Below are positions 31,176 to 39,539 of a DNA stretch of 41,739 nucleotides, piece after piece (within the stretch, counting starts at the first letter, position 1; each line of letters begins with the position of its first letter). The DNA comes from Pseudomonas syringae (lineage in GTDB: Bacteria > Pseudomonadota > Gammaproteobacteria > Pseudomonadales > Pseudomonadaceae). The position numbers and the translations under genes were made by a program. The stretch is taken from the NCBI RefSeq assembly GCF_001698815.1, contig NZ_LGSI01000052.1, positions 1 through 41,739 on the forward strand, written 5' to 3'. The notes beneath the pieces were generated by a model. That model made no database searches. It worked only from the letters and a program-made list of their open reading frames with translations, and was not told the DNA's origin.

Positions 31176-31826
31176 ATGAACACCGCCGCTTTGCGCGAGC
31201 AGATTCAAAACGCCCATCAACATGAGGCCACTACTGGCCAGTTGTTGCGTCAACTGGAAATTCAATTACCGCACCTGCATCCTGCAATCCACCTTCCTGA
31301 GGTTGATGCAAAAGGGGTGTTGAATCGTTTCGTGACAGCGTACATCGATCTGGTCCCGGACCTGCTGGATGCGGCCCATGGAGTGTCTATCGAAGCGGGT
31401 ATCGAGGGGCAGATTAAACCCGTACTGAAAATCGCCGAACACTTTTTCACGGCGCCGCCTGCGATCATGCAGGGTCATGACGGGCTGGACAGCCTGCTGG
31501 ACGAGGCCTATCTGGCCCATCGTCTGGTCGAAGAAGTGAATGACCTGTACATCAAGCATTTCGGCCAGCCGCTGATCCCGTCCAACACCACGGTTGCCAG
31601 CGTGATCGCTCATCAGCTGATCGGCGAGACCTTCGCCAACCAACTCGACGAAGCGGTTCACCATGCTCTGGATGAAATGCTGGACGAGGACAGCTTCGCC
31701 CTGGACTCAGTGGAAGCCTATCGCGAGCGCCTGAGCAGCCCGGACACGGAAGCCGCCTGGAAGCGCTGGCCAAGCCTGTCGCGCCAGCTCGGCGTGGGTC
31801 TTGAGCTGGAGCGCAGCAAGGCTTGA
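31176..31826 (+). CDS. conserved protein of unknown function next to the cox locus (PA0104-like)
   Basis: 216 residues, no signal peptide, no membrane segment and no cysteine. The composition predicts an all-helical soluble protein that is acidic and His-containing (14 or so His spread along the chain), with segments such as DLVPDLLDAAHGVSIEAGIEGQIKP and LDEAVHHALDEMLDEDSF. I recognise no enzyme motif. AGGAG lies six bases before the ATG, so it is well translated. It is divergent from coxB and convergent with the SulP gene; the same placement occurs in PAO1 (from memory), so it belongs to a conserved neighbourhood of respiratory and carbonate genes. Confidence 0.85.
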   Translation: MNTAALREQIQNAHQHEATTGQLLRQLEIQLPHLHPAIHLPEVDAKGVLNRFVTAYIDLVPDLLDAAHGVSIEAGIEGQIKPVLKIAEHFFTAPPAIMQGHDGLDSLLDEAYLAHRLVEEVNDLYIKHFGQPLIPSNTTVASVIAHQLIGETFANQLDEAVHHALDEMLDEDSFALDSVEAYRERLSSPDTEAAWKRWPSLSRQLGVGLELERSKA

Positions 31827-31861
31827 TCTTCATCACAACCATTTGAAGTTGAGCGTATCCC

Positions 31862-31951
31862 GTAGGACCGGCTTTAGCCGGGAGGGCGGAAGGCCTGTCG
31901 ACGCAACTGTTGCGAATGTACCGGCCTCCTCCCGGCTGAAGCCGGTCCTAC
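31862..31951. repeat. REPIN (GTAGGACCGGCTTTAGCCGG family)
   Basis: A forward arm GTAGGACCGGCTTTAGCCGG and an inverted arm CCGGCTGAAGCCGGTCCTAC lie in the convergent gap between the unknown gene and the SulP gene. Confidence 0.9.
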
Positions 31952-31984
31952 GAGTCCTGTTTATTAGCGCCTACGACGTTTTGC

Positions 31985-33517
31985 TCAACCCGTCGTCGAC
32001 CCAACCCCCACTGTGGTCCGCACGCGGCCTTCCAGTCGGCGCTTCAAACCACGAGGTTCGATGATCAATCGCGAACCCTGCGCGGCGTTGGCCCGGCCCC
32101 ATTCTTCCAGCAATTCCAGGCATGAATGGTCGATGTAGCTCAGGTTGTTCAGTGGCACATGCAGCGTGGTGCCGTTGGGCACGTTGCCCAGCGCCTTGGT
32201 CAACGCGGGCACCTTGAGGAAAGTCGCAGCGCCTACCAGACGCAACTCCATTTCACCTTCGGCATCCAGCGGGATCAGGCTGATCTTCAAGCGTGCAGCC
32301 TTCAGCGCCAGTTTGACCAGAGTCAGACCAAAACCCACCAGAACGCCGGTCAGCAGATCAGTAAAGATAATCGCCGCCGCTGTTGCCGCGTAAGTGAACA
32401 TCGGCATGCGGCCATAACGACCCAGACCGCGAAACGCCTTGAGATCCACCAGCTTCAGGCCGGTATACACCAGAACGCCCGCCAGACTCGCGACCGGAAT
32501 GCTTTGTAGCACACTGGACAGCAGCAACACGAAAGCCAGCAGCCATGCGCCGTGAAAGATCGCCGACAAGCGCGTGCGCGCACCGGCCTGGACGTTGGCC
32601 GAGCTGCGCACAATCACGCCCGTCATTGGCAACGCGCCCAACAATCCGCAGAGCATGTTACCCACGCCCTGGGCGCTCAGTTCCTTGTCGAAATCCGAAC
32701 GCTGGCCGTCATGCATACGATCCACGGCGGCCGCCGACAGCAGGGTTTCCGCGCTGGCAATGAACGCCACGGCGAAGGCTGCCACCAGAATCGCCGGATC
32801 GGCCAGATTCAGCAGATCCGCAGGGCGCAGCCAGTCGATGGCTTCAGCCAGATTGTCCGGCACCTGAACACGCTTGACCTGCAATGCCAGCGCCAGACTG
32901 GCCAGCGTCGCCACGCCGACGCCGAGTAAGGCGCCCGGTACGAAACGCAGTGATTGCGGCCGCCATTTATCCCACAACCACATGATCAGAATCGTACCCA
33001 GGCCGAGAATGCCGGCCTGCATGCCGGTGCCTGGCCCGATGGCCTGAACCAGCGTCGCGGGGAAGCCGATCAGGTTATCCAGGCCGGAGGGTTTCGGCCC
33101 TCCATCGAACATCACGTGCGCCTGCGACAGCACGATCAGCACGCCAATCCCGGCCAGCATGCCGTAGACCACCGCTGGCGCCGTGACCCTGAACCAGCAG
33201 CCGAGCTTGAAGCGTCCGGCCAGCACTTGCAGCAAGCCAGCCAGCAACAGGATCGGGCCCAACATGGCCATCCCGTGTTCACGCACCACCTCGAACACCA
33301 ATACCGCCAGGCCCGCAGCCGGACCGCTGACCTGCAACGGCGAACCGGCCAGCCAGCCCACCACCAGACCGCCAATGATGCCGGTTATCAAGCCTTTCGC
33401 GGGCGGCATGCCCGACGCAATCGCGATCCCCATGCACAGCGGCAGCGCCACCAGGAATACCACCACGGAAGCCAGCAGCTCCCGTGGTAAAACAGATTTC
33501 AGTTGAGCTATACCCAT
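31985..33517 (-). CDS. SulP family anion transporter with STAS domain, probably bicarbonate
   Basis: 510 residues with 10-14 hydrophobic segments. The SulP signature region is in VALPLCMGIAIASGMPPAKGLITGIIGG. A cytoplasmic C-terminal STAS domain (GTTLHVPLNNLSYIDHSCLELLEEWG) follows. Family members carry sulfate, bicarbonate or other anions. The gene 95 bp upstream on the same strand encodes a beta-carbonic anhydrase, which favours bicarbonate; this is inference from context. ATG at 33517 is chosen by GGAG about eight bases upstream and by the family N-terminus. Confidence 0.92.
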   Translation of the reverse strand: MGIAQLKSVLPRELLASVVVFLVALPLCMGIAIASGMPPAKGLITGIIGGLVVGWLAGSPLQVSGPAAGLAVLVFEVVREHGMAMLGPILLLAGLLQVLAGRFKLGCWFRVTAPAVVYGMLAGIGVLIVLSQAHVMFDGGPKPSGLDNLIGFPATLVQAIGPGTGMQAGILGLGTILIMWLWDKWRPQSLRFVPGALLGVGVATLASLALALQVKRVQVPDNLAEAIDWLRPADLLNLADPAILVAAFAVAFIASAETLLSAAAVDRMHDGQRSDFDKELSAQGVGNMLCGLLGALPMTGVIVRSSANVQAGARTRLSAIFHGAWLLAFVLLLSSVLQSIPVASLAGVLVYTGLKLVDLKAFRGLGRYGRMPMFTYAATAAAIIFTDLLTGVLVGFGLTLVKLALKAARLKISLIPLDAEGEMELRLVGAATFLKVPALTKALGNVPNGTTLHVPLNNLSYIDHSCLELLEEWGRANAAQGSRLIIEPRGLKRRLEGRVRTTVGVGSTTG

Positions 33518-33612
33518 GACGAGTCTCCGGGATTCTTCAGACGTGACAATGCCGTGCGGCGCGCGATACACGCGGGCCGCCACGAACTTGTACGAGATTT
33601 AAAAACGCGTCG

Positions 33613-34344
33613 TTAGAAACGCGGTTTTGGCGTGGCCATCGGTGTTGGATGGTCGCCGTCCAGAGGCAGGAAACAATCTTGTTCGGCGTCGTAGGCTCTG
33701 ATTGCACAGGTCTCGATGTCGTAGACCCAGCCGTGGATGAATAGCTGTCCACTGGCCATTTTTGACGCTACAGAAGGGTGAGTACGCAAGTGCTGCAATT
33801 GGGCGATGACGTTCTCTTCGGTGAGAACATGCATGGTTTCAGTCTCGCCAGCGCAGTGGCAGTTGTCTTCGACCACGATGCGCGCGACTTCGGCGTGGCG
33901 TAACCAGGCTTTTACCGTCGGCATTTTTTCGAGGGTTTGTGGGTTGAGCACCGCGCGCATGGCACCGCAATCGGAGTGGCCGCAAACGATGATGTGGTGC
34001 ACACCCAAAGCCAGTACCGCATATTCGATGGCCGTGGAAACGCCGCCATTCATGGGGCCATAGGGCGGAACCACGTTACCGACGTTACGTGTAACGAACA
34101 GGTCGCCCGGCGAACTTTGGGTAATCAGCTCCGGGACGATGCGTGAGTCGGCGCAGGTAATGAACATCGCCCTGGGTTGTTGGGCGTTTGCGAGTTTCTT
34201 GAACAGTTCTTCTTGTTGCGGGAAGACTTCGTGCCGGAAATGCTTGAAGCCATCAACAATGTGCTTAAGCGCAACGTCGGCGGATTCGGCTTGCGGCCGT
34301 TCGTCCGCCAATGCAGCCGAAGTCTGCTTATCCATGTCGTTCAT
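33613..34344 (-). CDS. can: beta-carbonic anhydrase
   Basis: Cytosolic zinc enzyme interconverting CO2 and bicarbonate, 243 residues. Zinc and catalytic residues are visible: CADSR (Cys and the Asp-Arg dyad, about 64-68) and HIIVCGHSDCGAM (His and Cys). The length and N-terminal helix match the P. aeruginosa psCA1 type. A GAGGA ribosome site lies about seven bases before the ATG at 34344; a second ATG three codons in is less well placed. It is followed by the SulP gene, suggesting a transport-plus-hydration unit for inorganic carbon. Confidence 0.95.
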   Translation of the reverse strand: MNDMDKQTSAALADERPQAESADVALKHIVDGFKHFRHEVFPQQEELFKKLANAQQPRAMFITCADSRIVPELITQSSPGDLFVTRNVGNVVPPYGPMNGGVSTAIEYAVLALGVHHIIVCGHSDCGAMRAVLNPQTLEKMPTVKAWLRHAEVARIVVEDNCHCAGETETMHVLTEENVIAQLQHLRTHPSVASKMASGQLFIHGWVYDIETCAIRAYDAEQDCFLPLDGDHPTPMATPKPRF

Positions 34345-34516
34345 GTCTCATCCTCTTTGACGGATTGATGTGGATGGTAGCTTTGAGGCTGTCAAAGCGG
34401 CGCGGTGCACATTCCATTTTACGAGGCCGCTGACTCATTGCGTGTTACACATTAACCGCCAAAACTTAATTGAAACTTAATGCAACGCTCTAACTCGGCA
34501 CTCATGGCGATACGAC

Positions 34517-34544
34517 ATTATATTCGTCGCCGTCGTTCAGTCGA
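34517..34544 (-). promoter_or_regulatory. candidate sigma70 promoter of the carbonic anhydrase gene
   Basis: On the minus strand TCGACT (34544-34539), a 16-base spacer and a consensus TATAAT (34522-34517) lie about 175 bases before the ATG. The -10 is perfect, the -35 is 4 of 6. This is the clearest promoter-like element in the 224-bp gap. Confidence 0.4.
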
Positions 34545-34568
34545 CTTACAGACTCTACCGCCAACCCG

Positions 34569-35627
34569 TTACAACAACGACATCTGCCCGCCCGGCGGGC
34601 AGAACGCCTCGCTATCCAGGCTGAAACTTTCGCGCTTGTTCAGCCCAAGGCGCTTGATGGCAATACTGTAGCGCTGCGCCAGAAGATCGGCAAAAGGGCC
34701 TTCACCGCGCATGCGCACGCCGAATCGGCTGTCGTAGACCTCACCGCCGCGAACCTGCCGGACCAGACTCATCACGTGCTCGGCGCGCTGCGGATAATGT
34801 GCCTGGAGCCATTCGTCGAACAGCGGCGCAACCTCCAGCGGCAAACGCAGCATCACATAGCTGGCGCTCAACGCCCCGGCGGCCTTGGCTTCGCTGAGCA
34901 GGCTTTCCAGTTCCATGTCATTGATCATCGGAATCATAGGCGCGCACAGCACGCCCACCGGAATTCCTGCATCGCGCATCACCCGAATCGCCCGCAATCG
35001 GGCCTTTGGCGCTGCGGCGCGGGGTTCGAGGATGCGCTTGAGTTCGTCATCCAGCGTGGTCAGGCTGATGAACACCGAGAGCAGACGCTGTTTCGCCAAC
35101 TCGGCCAGCAAATCCAGGTCACGCAGGATCAGCGAGCCTTTGGTGATGATCGTCACCGGATGCCGATAACGCAGCAGTACTTCCAGCACGGCGCGGGTGA
35201 TCTTGTATTCGCGTTCGATGGGCTGATACGGATCGGTATTCGCGCCCAGGGTAATCGGCGCGCATTTGTAACCTGGCTTGGAAAGCTGCTGTTCCAGCAC
35301 GGCAGCGGCATTGGTCTTGGCGATCAGTTTGGTCTCGAAGTCGAGCCCCGGCGACATGTCCCAATACGCATGGCTGGGGCGCGCATAGCAATAAATGCAG
35401 CCATGTTCGCAGCCACGATAAGGATTGATCGAGCGATCGAAGGGAATATCCGGCGAGCTGTTGCGAGTGATGATGCTCTTGGCGGTTTCGCTGGTGACCT
35501 GCGTGCCCTGGGTCATGGGCACTTCCTGATACCAGCCGTCATCCTCGGCAACCGAGCGATTCGGCGCAAAACGGTTGTGCGGATTGCTGGCCGTGCCGCG
35601 GCCACGAGGCGGGAAAATCAGCGACAT
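34569..35627 (-). CDS. SOS-associated radical SAM protein (PA0069-like, spore photoproduct lyase-like)
   Basis: 352 residues. The radical SAM [4Fe-4S] motif is CEHGCIYC (CxxxCxxC, about 73-80), followed by LGANTDPYQPIER and the TKGSLILRDLDLL strand-helix typical of the Rv2578c/PA0069 group of putative repair radical SAM enzymes, which resemble spore photoproduct lyase. The substrate is unknown. A 20-bp LexA box lies 14 bp upstream of the ATG, so it should be induced by DNA damage; PA0069 is, as I recall, also in the P. aeruginosa LexA regulon. Cytoplasmic, single-gene unit. C-terminal FCPPGGQMSLL is a family feature. Confidence 0.92.
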   Translation of the reverse strand: MSLIFPPRGRGTASNPHNRFAPNRSVAEDDGWYQEVPMTQGTQVTSETAKSIITRNSSPDIPFDRSINPYRGCEHGCIYCYARPSHAYWDMSPGLDFETKLIAKTNAAAVLEQQLSKPGYKCAPITLGANTDPYQPIEREYKITRAVLEVLLRYRHPVTIITKGSLILRDLDLLAELAKQRLLSVFISLTTLDDELKRILEPRAAAPKARLRAIRVMRDAGIPVGVLCAPMIPMINDMELESLLSEAKAAGALSASYVMLRLPLEVAPLFDEWLQAHYPQRAEHVMSLVRQVRGGEVYDSRFGVRMRGEGPFADLLAQRYSIAIKRLGLNKRESFSLDSEAFCPPGGQMSLL

Positions 35628-35641
35628 GGGGATTTTCTCTG

Positions 35642-35661
35642 TACTGTTTATATATACAGTA
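35642..35661 (-). promoter_or_regulatory. LexA (SOS) box
   Basis: TACTGTTTATATATACAGTA, the CTG-N10-CAG form with an AT-rich centre and near-perfect dyad symmetry. It lies 14 bp before the start codon of the radical SAM gene, where bound LexA would block transcription. Confidence 0.9.
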
Positions 35662-35713
35662 CAGCATGGTGCTCAAAATCTCACCTCGAAGGCGATCAAT
35701 GGATAGCCGTCCG

Positions 35714-35753
35714 TTGGAGCGAGGCTTGCCCGCGAACGCGAGCCTCGCTCCAA
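35714..35753. repeat. collapsed REPIN forming a single 13-bp hairpin
   Basis: One full forward unit (TTGGAGCGAGGCTTGCCCGC) is directly joined to the end of an inverted unit (GAGCCTCGCTCCAA), with no spacer. TTGGAGCGAGGCT and AGCCTCGCTCCAA pair perfectly. It lies just after the YheV-like gene and may serve as its 3' structure. Confidence 0.85.
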
Positions 35754-35774
35754 CGAATTGGATTCCAGTTCACC

Positions 35775-36062
35775 TCACCCCAGATCAACCGGCTTTTTCA
35801 GCTTCGGATTCGGGAAGAACTGCACACCCTGCACCTTTGGATCAGCAGGCTTGGCCGCAGGTTTATTGACCCGCGTGCCCAATTCCTTGGGAATCGACTG
35901 ACCTTGGGCATTCAACGTATCGCTGTAGCCGCAGCCCACGCATTCACGATGGGGAACGTCGTCTTCGTTCCACATCATGAGTTTGTCGGACTCGCTGCAC
36001 GCCGGGCAGACAGCCCCGGCGATGAAGCGCTTCTTGGTAATGACTACCGGTGTATCGGTCAT
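35775..36062 (-). CDS. YheV-like zinc-ribbon protein
   Basis: 95 residues with two CxxC knuckles, CPAC (19-22) and CVGC (41-44), giving a Cys4 zinc ribbon, and a basic Pro/Lys-rich tail (NKPAAKPADPKVQGVQF). It matches the YheV family, which also sits next to prlC in E. coli. The function is unknown. Its ATG overlaps the prlC stop by 4 bp, so translation is coupled. Confidence 0.88.
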   Translation of the reverse strand: MTDTPVVITKKRFIAGAVCPACSESDKLMMWNEDDVPHRECVGCGYSDTLNAQGQSIPKELGTRVNKPAAKPADPKVQGVQFFPNPKLKKPVDLG

Positions 36063-38110
36063 GCTGCCACTTCCTCACTCAGGCCACTGTGGCGCAAGAG
36101 TGCGTCAATCGACGGCTCGCGTCCGCGGAAGTCGACGAACAGCACCATCGGCGCCAGCGAGCCACCACGGGCCAGGATGGCTTCGCGGAATGCGCGACCG
36201 GTTTCGGCATTGAGCACGCCGTCTTCCTCGAACTTCGAGAAAGCATCGGCGGACAGCACTTCAGCCCATTTGTAGCTGTAGTAACCCGCTGCATAACCGC
36301 CAGCAAAAATGTGCGCGAAACTGTTCGGGAAGCGATTGTAGGCAGGCGGACGCATCACCGAGACTTCGTCGCGAATGCCTTCGAGCACCTGGGCCACGCT
36401 GCGACCATCGCCATGGGTGGCGTGCAATTCGAAGTCGAACAGCGAGAATTCCAGCTGGCGAACCATCATCAGGCCGGACTGGAAATTCTTCGCCGCAAGC
36501 ATCTTTTGCAGCAGGTCTTGAGGCAGCGGTTCGCCGCTCTCGTAATGACCGGAAATCAGCGCGAGACCTTCAGGCTCCCAGCACCAGTTTTCCATGAACT
36601 GGCTTGGCAACTCGACCGCATCCCACGCCACGCCGTTGATGCCCGATACACCGGCATGTTCAACGCGGGTCAGCAGGTGATGCAGGCCGTGGCCGAACTC
36701 GTGGAACAGCGTAGTGACTTCATCGTGAGTCAGCAGCGCTGGCTTGCCAGGCGAAGCAGGCGTGAAGTTGCACACCAGGTTGGCCACCGGGCTTTGCAGC
36801 TGGCCTTCGGCGGTGCGGCGACGGTCGCGCGCGCCGTCCATCCAGGCACCACCACGCTTGTTGGCGCGAGCATACAGATCGAAGAAGAAACGCCCGACGT
36901 GCTGGCCGTTTTCCTTGATCTCGAACAAACGCACGTCCGGATGCCAGGTATCAAAACCTTTCTGCTCGGCGATTTCGATGCCGTACAGACGCTGCACGAT
37001 AGCGAACAGCCCGCCGAGTACTTTGTCGATGGGGAAGTAGGCGCGCAGGGCTTCCTGGGAAACGCTGTAGCGCTGCTCGCGCAGTTTCTCGCCATAGAAA
37101 CCGCTGTCCCAGCTTTGCAGATCCGGGCAGCCTTGTTCGGCGGCATACGCCTTGAGTTGTTGCAGATCCTGCGCGGCAAATGGCTTGCTGCGCTTGGCCA
37201 GATCCCGCAGGAAACTCAGCACTTGATCGCTGGATTCAGCCATCTTGGTAGCCAGACTCAGCTCGGAAAAGCTGGCGAAACCTAACAATTTAGCCAATTC
37301 CTGACGCAGATCGAGAATCTGCTCCATCACTGGGCCGTTGTCGTTCTGGCCGGCATTCGGCCCTTGGTCCGACGCGCGCGTGCAATACGCGGCGTAGATT
37401 TCTTCGCGCAGGGCGCGGTCTTCGGCGTAGGTCATCACCGCGTAGTAGCTCGGGAATTCCAGCGTGATCAGGAAACCTTCCAGATCCTTGGCCTTGGCGG
37501 CGGCAGCCATTTGCTGTTTGGCCGAATCGGTCAGGCCCGCCAGCGCGGATTCGTCGCTGACCAGTTTGGTCCAGGCCTGGGTCGCATCCAGCAGCTGATT
37601 GGAGAACTGGCTGCCCAGCTCGGACAACTTGCTCTGCACTTCGGCGTAGCGTTTTTGCTGTTCTGGCGGCAGATCGATGCCGGACAGGCGGAAATCACGC
37701 AGCGAATGTTCCAGAATGGTTTTCTGCGCTACATCAAAACCGGCAGCTTCCGGGCTGTTGGCCAAGGCTTCGAAGGCCTGGAACAGCGCGCGGTTCTGGC
37801 CCATTTCAGTGGAGTAGGCGCTCAAGGCTGGCAGGCACGACTCGTAGGCTTCGCGCAATTCGGCGCTGTTGCACACGGCGTTCAAATGGCTGACCGGGCT
37901 CCAGGCCGCGCCGAGGCGGTCGTTGAGTTCGTCCATCGCCAACACCAGCCCGGCCCATGTAGGCTGCGAGCCTTGCTTGACGAGGATGTCGGCAATCGCG
38001 GCGCGGTTGTCGGCAATGATCTGTTCAATGGCAGGTTTGACATGCTCGGCACGAATCGCCGAGAAAGGTGGCAGGTCGTAGGATTGCAGAAGAGGGTTGT
38101 TCGCGCTCAC
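36059..38110 (-). CDS. prlC: oligopeptidase A (M3 zinc metallopeptidase)
   Basis: Cytosolic peptidase that degrades short peptides, including cleaved signal peptides. It has 683 residues (E. coli 680). The zinc motif HEFGH lies near residue 470 in LFHEFGHGLHHLLT, with the third ligand Glu in PSQFMENWCWEPE. FAGGYAAGYYSYKWAEVLSADAF is a conserved family segment. I place the start at GTG 38110 (Val/Met-Ser-Ala-Asn-Asn-Pro-Leu-Leu), which matches the family N-terminus; the 12 codons upstream do not. Confidence 0.95.
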   Translation of the reverse strand: MSANNPLLQSYDLPPFSAIRAEHVKPAIEQIIADNRAAIADILVKQGSQPTWAGLVLAMDELNDRLGAAWSPVSHLNAVCNSAELREAYESCLPALSAYSTEMGQNRALFQAFEALANSPEAAGFDVAQKTILEHSLRDFRLSGIDLPPEQQKRYAEVQSKLSELGSQFSNQLLDATQAWTKLVSDESALAGLTDSAKQQMAAAAKAKDLEGFLITLEFPSYYAVMTYAEDRALREEIYAAYCTRASDQGPNAGQNDNGPVMEQILDLRQELAKLLGFASFSELSLATKMAESSDQVLSFLRDLAKRSKPFAAQDLQQLKAYAAEQGCPDLQSWDSGFYGEKLREQRYSVSQEALRAYFPIDKVLGGLFAIVQRLYGIEIAEQKGFDTWHPDVRLFEIKENGQHVGRFFFDLYARANKRGGAWMDGARDRRRTAEGQLQSPVANLVCNFTPASPGKPALLTHDEVTTLFHEFGHGLHHLLTRVEHAGVSGINGVAWDAVELPSQFMENWCWEPEGLALISGHYESGEPLPQDLLQKMLAAKNFQSGLMMVRQLEFSLFDFELHATHGDGRSVAQVLEGIRDEVSVMRPPAYNRFPNSFAHIFAGGYAAGYYSYKWAEVLSADAFSKFEEDGVLNAETGRAFREAILARGGSLAPMVLFVDFRGREPSIDALLRHSGLSEEVAA

Positions 38111-38200
38111 GGTTTTGCACCTTGGCTGGAAGAAACACCCACGCATCTTAATTACAATCGGCGCAGTCCGCAGCTATCAGCGCCAAAGAAGGAGTCTATC

Positions 38201-38749
38201 GTGGCCATCCGCAGCTTCCAGAATCACACGCCAGCCCTTGGCGAACGGGCGTTCGTCGATCATTCAGCCGTGGTGCTCGGCGATGTCGAGATCGGCGCCG
38301 ACAGCTCTGTCTGGCCGTTGACCGTCATTCGCGGCGACATGAACCGCATCCGTATCGGCGTGCGCACCAGCGTGCAGGACGGCAGCGTGCTGCACATCAC
38401 CCACGCCGGGCCGTTCAACCCGGACGGTTTTCCGTTGCTGATCGGCGACGAAGTGACCATCGGCCACAAAGTGATGTTGCATGGCTGCACCGTCGGCAAT
38501 CGCATCCTGATCGGCATGGGCAGCACGATCATGGACGGCGCAGTGGTCGAAGACGAAGTGATCATTGGCGCGGGCAGCCTGGTGCCGCCGGGCAAAACCC
38601 TGGAAAGCGGCTTTCTTTACGTAGGACGGCCGGTCAAACAGATGCGGGCATTGACCGAAAAAGAGATCGCCTTTTTCCCTTACAGCGCCGCCAACTACGT
38701 AAAGCTCAAGGACCTGCACCTTGCCGAAGGTTTTGATCAGCCCTGCTAG
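38201..38749 (+). CDS. gamma-carbonic-anhydrase-like left-handed beta-helix protein (YrdA family)
   Basis: 182 residues of repeated hexapeptides (IGADSSVWPLTVIRGD, IGVRTSVQDGSVLHI, IGDEVTIGHKVMLHGC) folding as a left-handed beta-helix trimer. The three metal-binding His positions of the family are present (HITHAG and the two in IGHKVMLHGC). Activity of YrdA-type proteins as carbonic anhydrases is uncertain. The start is GTG at 38201 with AAGGAG seven bases upstream; the frame is open a long way upstream, but that is the shadow of prlC. Divergent from prlC. Confidence 0.93.
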   Translation: MAIRSFQNHTPALGERAFVDHSAVVLGDVEIGADSSVWPLTVIRGDMNRIRIGVRTSVQDGSVLHITHAGPFNPDGFPLLIGDEVTIGHKVMLHGCTVGNRILIGMGSTIMDGAVVEDEVIIGAGSLVPPGKTLESGFLYVGRPVKQMRALTEKEIAFFPYSAANYVKLKDLHLAEGFDQPC

Positions 38750-38771
38750 CCCTGCGACCTATCGACACATC

Positions 38772-38821
38772 GTAGGACCGGCTTCAGCCGGGAGCAGCCT
38801 CGCGGCTAAAGCCGCTCCTAC
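38772..38821. repeat. compact REPIN (GTAGGACCGGCTTCAGCCGG)
   Basis: Forward and inverted arms joined by only a few bases, between the gamma-carbonic-anhydrase-like gene and the HAD gene on the same strand. Confidence 0.88.
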
Positions 38822-38877
38822 GAGCCCACCCGAGTAGCCCACCTGCAACCAGATCCCGAACACTGATCGAGAGTTCT

Positions 38878-39528
38878 ATGCATTACCAGAATATTCTGTT
38901 CGACCTTGATGGCACGCTGACCGATCCGCGCTTGGGCATCACCCGTTCTATCCAGTTCGCGCTCAGCAAACTGGGCATCGACGAGCCCGACCTCGCCAAC
39001 CTCGAACACTTCATCGGTCCGCCGTTGTTGCAGCAATTCATGCTCGCCTACCACCTTGACGAGGCTAAAGCCTGGGAAGCCGTGGGTTTCTACCGCGAGC
39101 GCTTCAAGGTCACCGGGCTGTATGAAAACCTGGTCTTCGACGGCGTGTTCGAGCTGCTGGACGAGCTGGCCGACCAAGGCCGCAACCTGTTCATCGCCAC
39201 GTCCAAGCCTTGGGTCTTCGCCCACGAAATCGCCCGCCACTTCGACTTCGCCCGGCATTTCAAGGTCATCTACGGCAGCGAACTGGACGGCACCCGCACC
39301 GACAAAGTCGAACTGATTGCGCACCTGCTCGCCGAAGAAAACCTCGACCCCAAACAAACCCTGATGATCGGCGACCGCAAACACGACCTCATCGGCGGCC
39401 TGCGCAACGGCCTGGATGTGGCGGCGGTAGGCTATGGTTTTGGTAGCCGCGAAGAGCTGCAAGCCGAAGCGCCGACGTATCACTTTGCGACGCTGGCGGA
39501 GTTGCATGCGGCGTTTTTGAAGACTTGA
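38878..39528 (+). CDS. HAD-superfamily phosphatase (Gph-like, PA0065-like)
   Basis: 216 residues with HAD motifs in order: FDLDGTLTD (nucleophile and acid Asp, 9-17), FIATSKPW (motif II Thr/Ser), and MIGDRKHDLIGG (motif IV Asp). A helical cap at about 20-85 makes it a C1-type member. It resembles phosphoglycolate phosphatase, but the substrate is not determinable from sequence. The start has GAGAG four bases before the ATG. Flanked on both sides by REP repeats. Confidence 0.9.
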   Translation: MHYQNILFDLDGTLTDPRLGITRSIQFALSKLGIDEPDLANLEHFIGPPLLQQFMLAYHLDEAKAWEAVGFYRERFKVTGLYENLVFDGVFELLDELADQGRNLFIATSKPWVFAHEIARHFDFARHFKVIYGSELDGTRTDKVELIAHLLAEENLDPKQTLMIGDRKHDLIGGLRNGLDVAAVGYGFGSREELQAEAPTYHFATLAELHAAFLKT

Positions 39529-39539
39529 ACGGATTTCCC

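Noticed and set aside
34776..36275. 499-codon open frame on the plus strand across the radical SAM, YheV and prlC genes
   Set aside because: It crosses three real genes, a LexA box and a REP; it includes translated repeat sequence.
37364..38200. Long upstream extension of the gamma-carbonic-anhydrase-like frame
   Set aside because: It is antisense to prlC; the GTG at 38201 has a good ribosome site and the family N-terminus.
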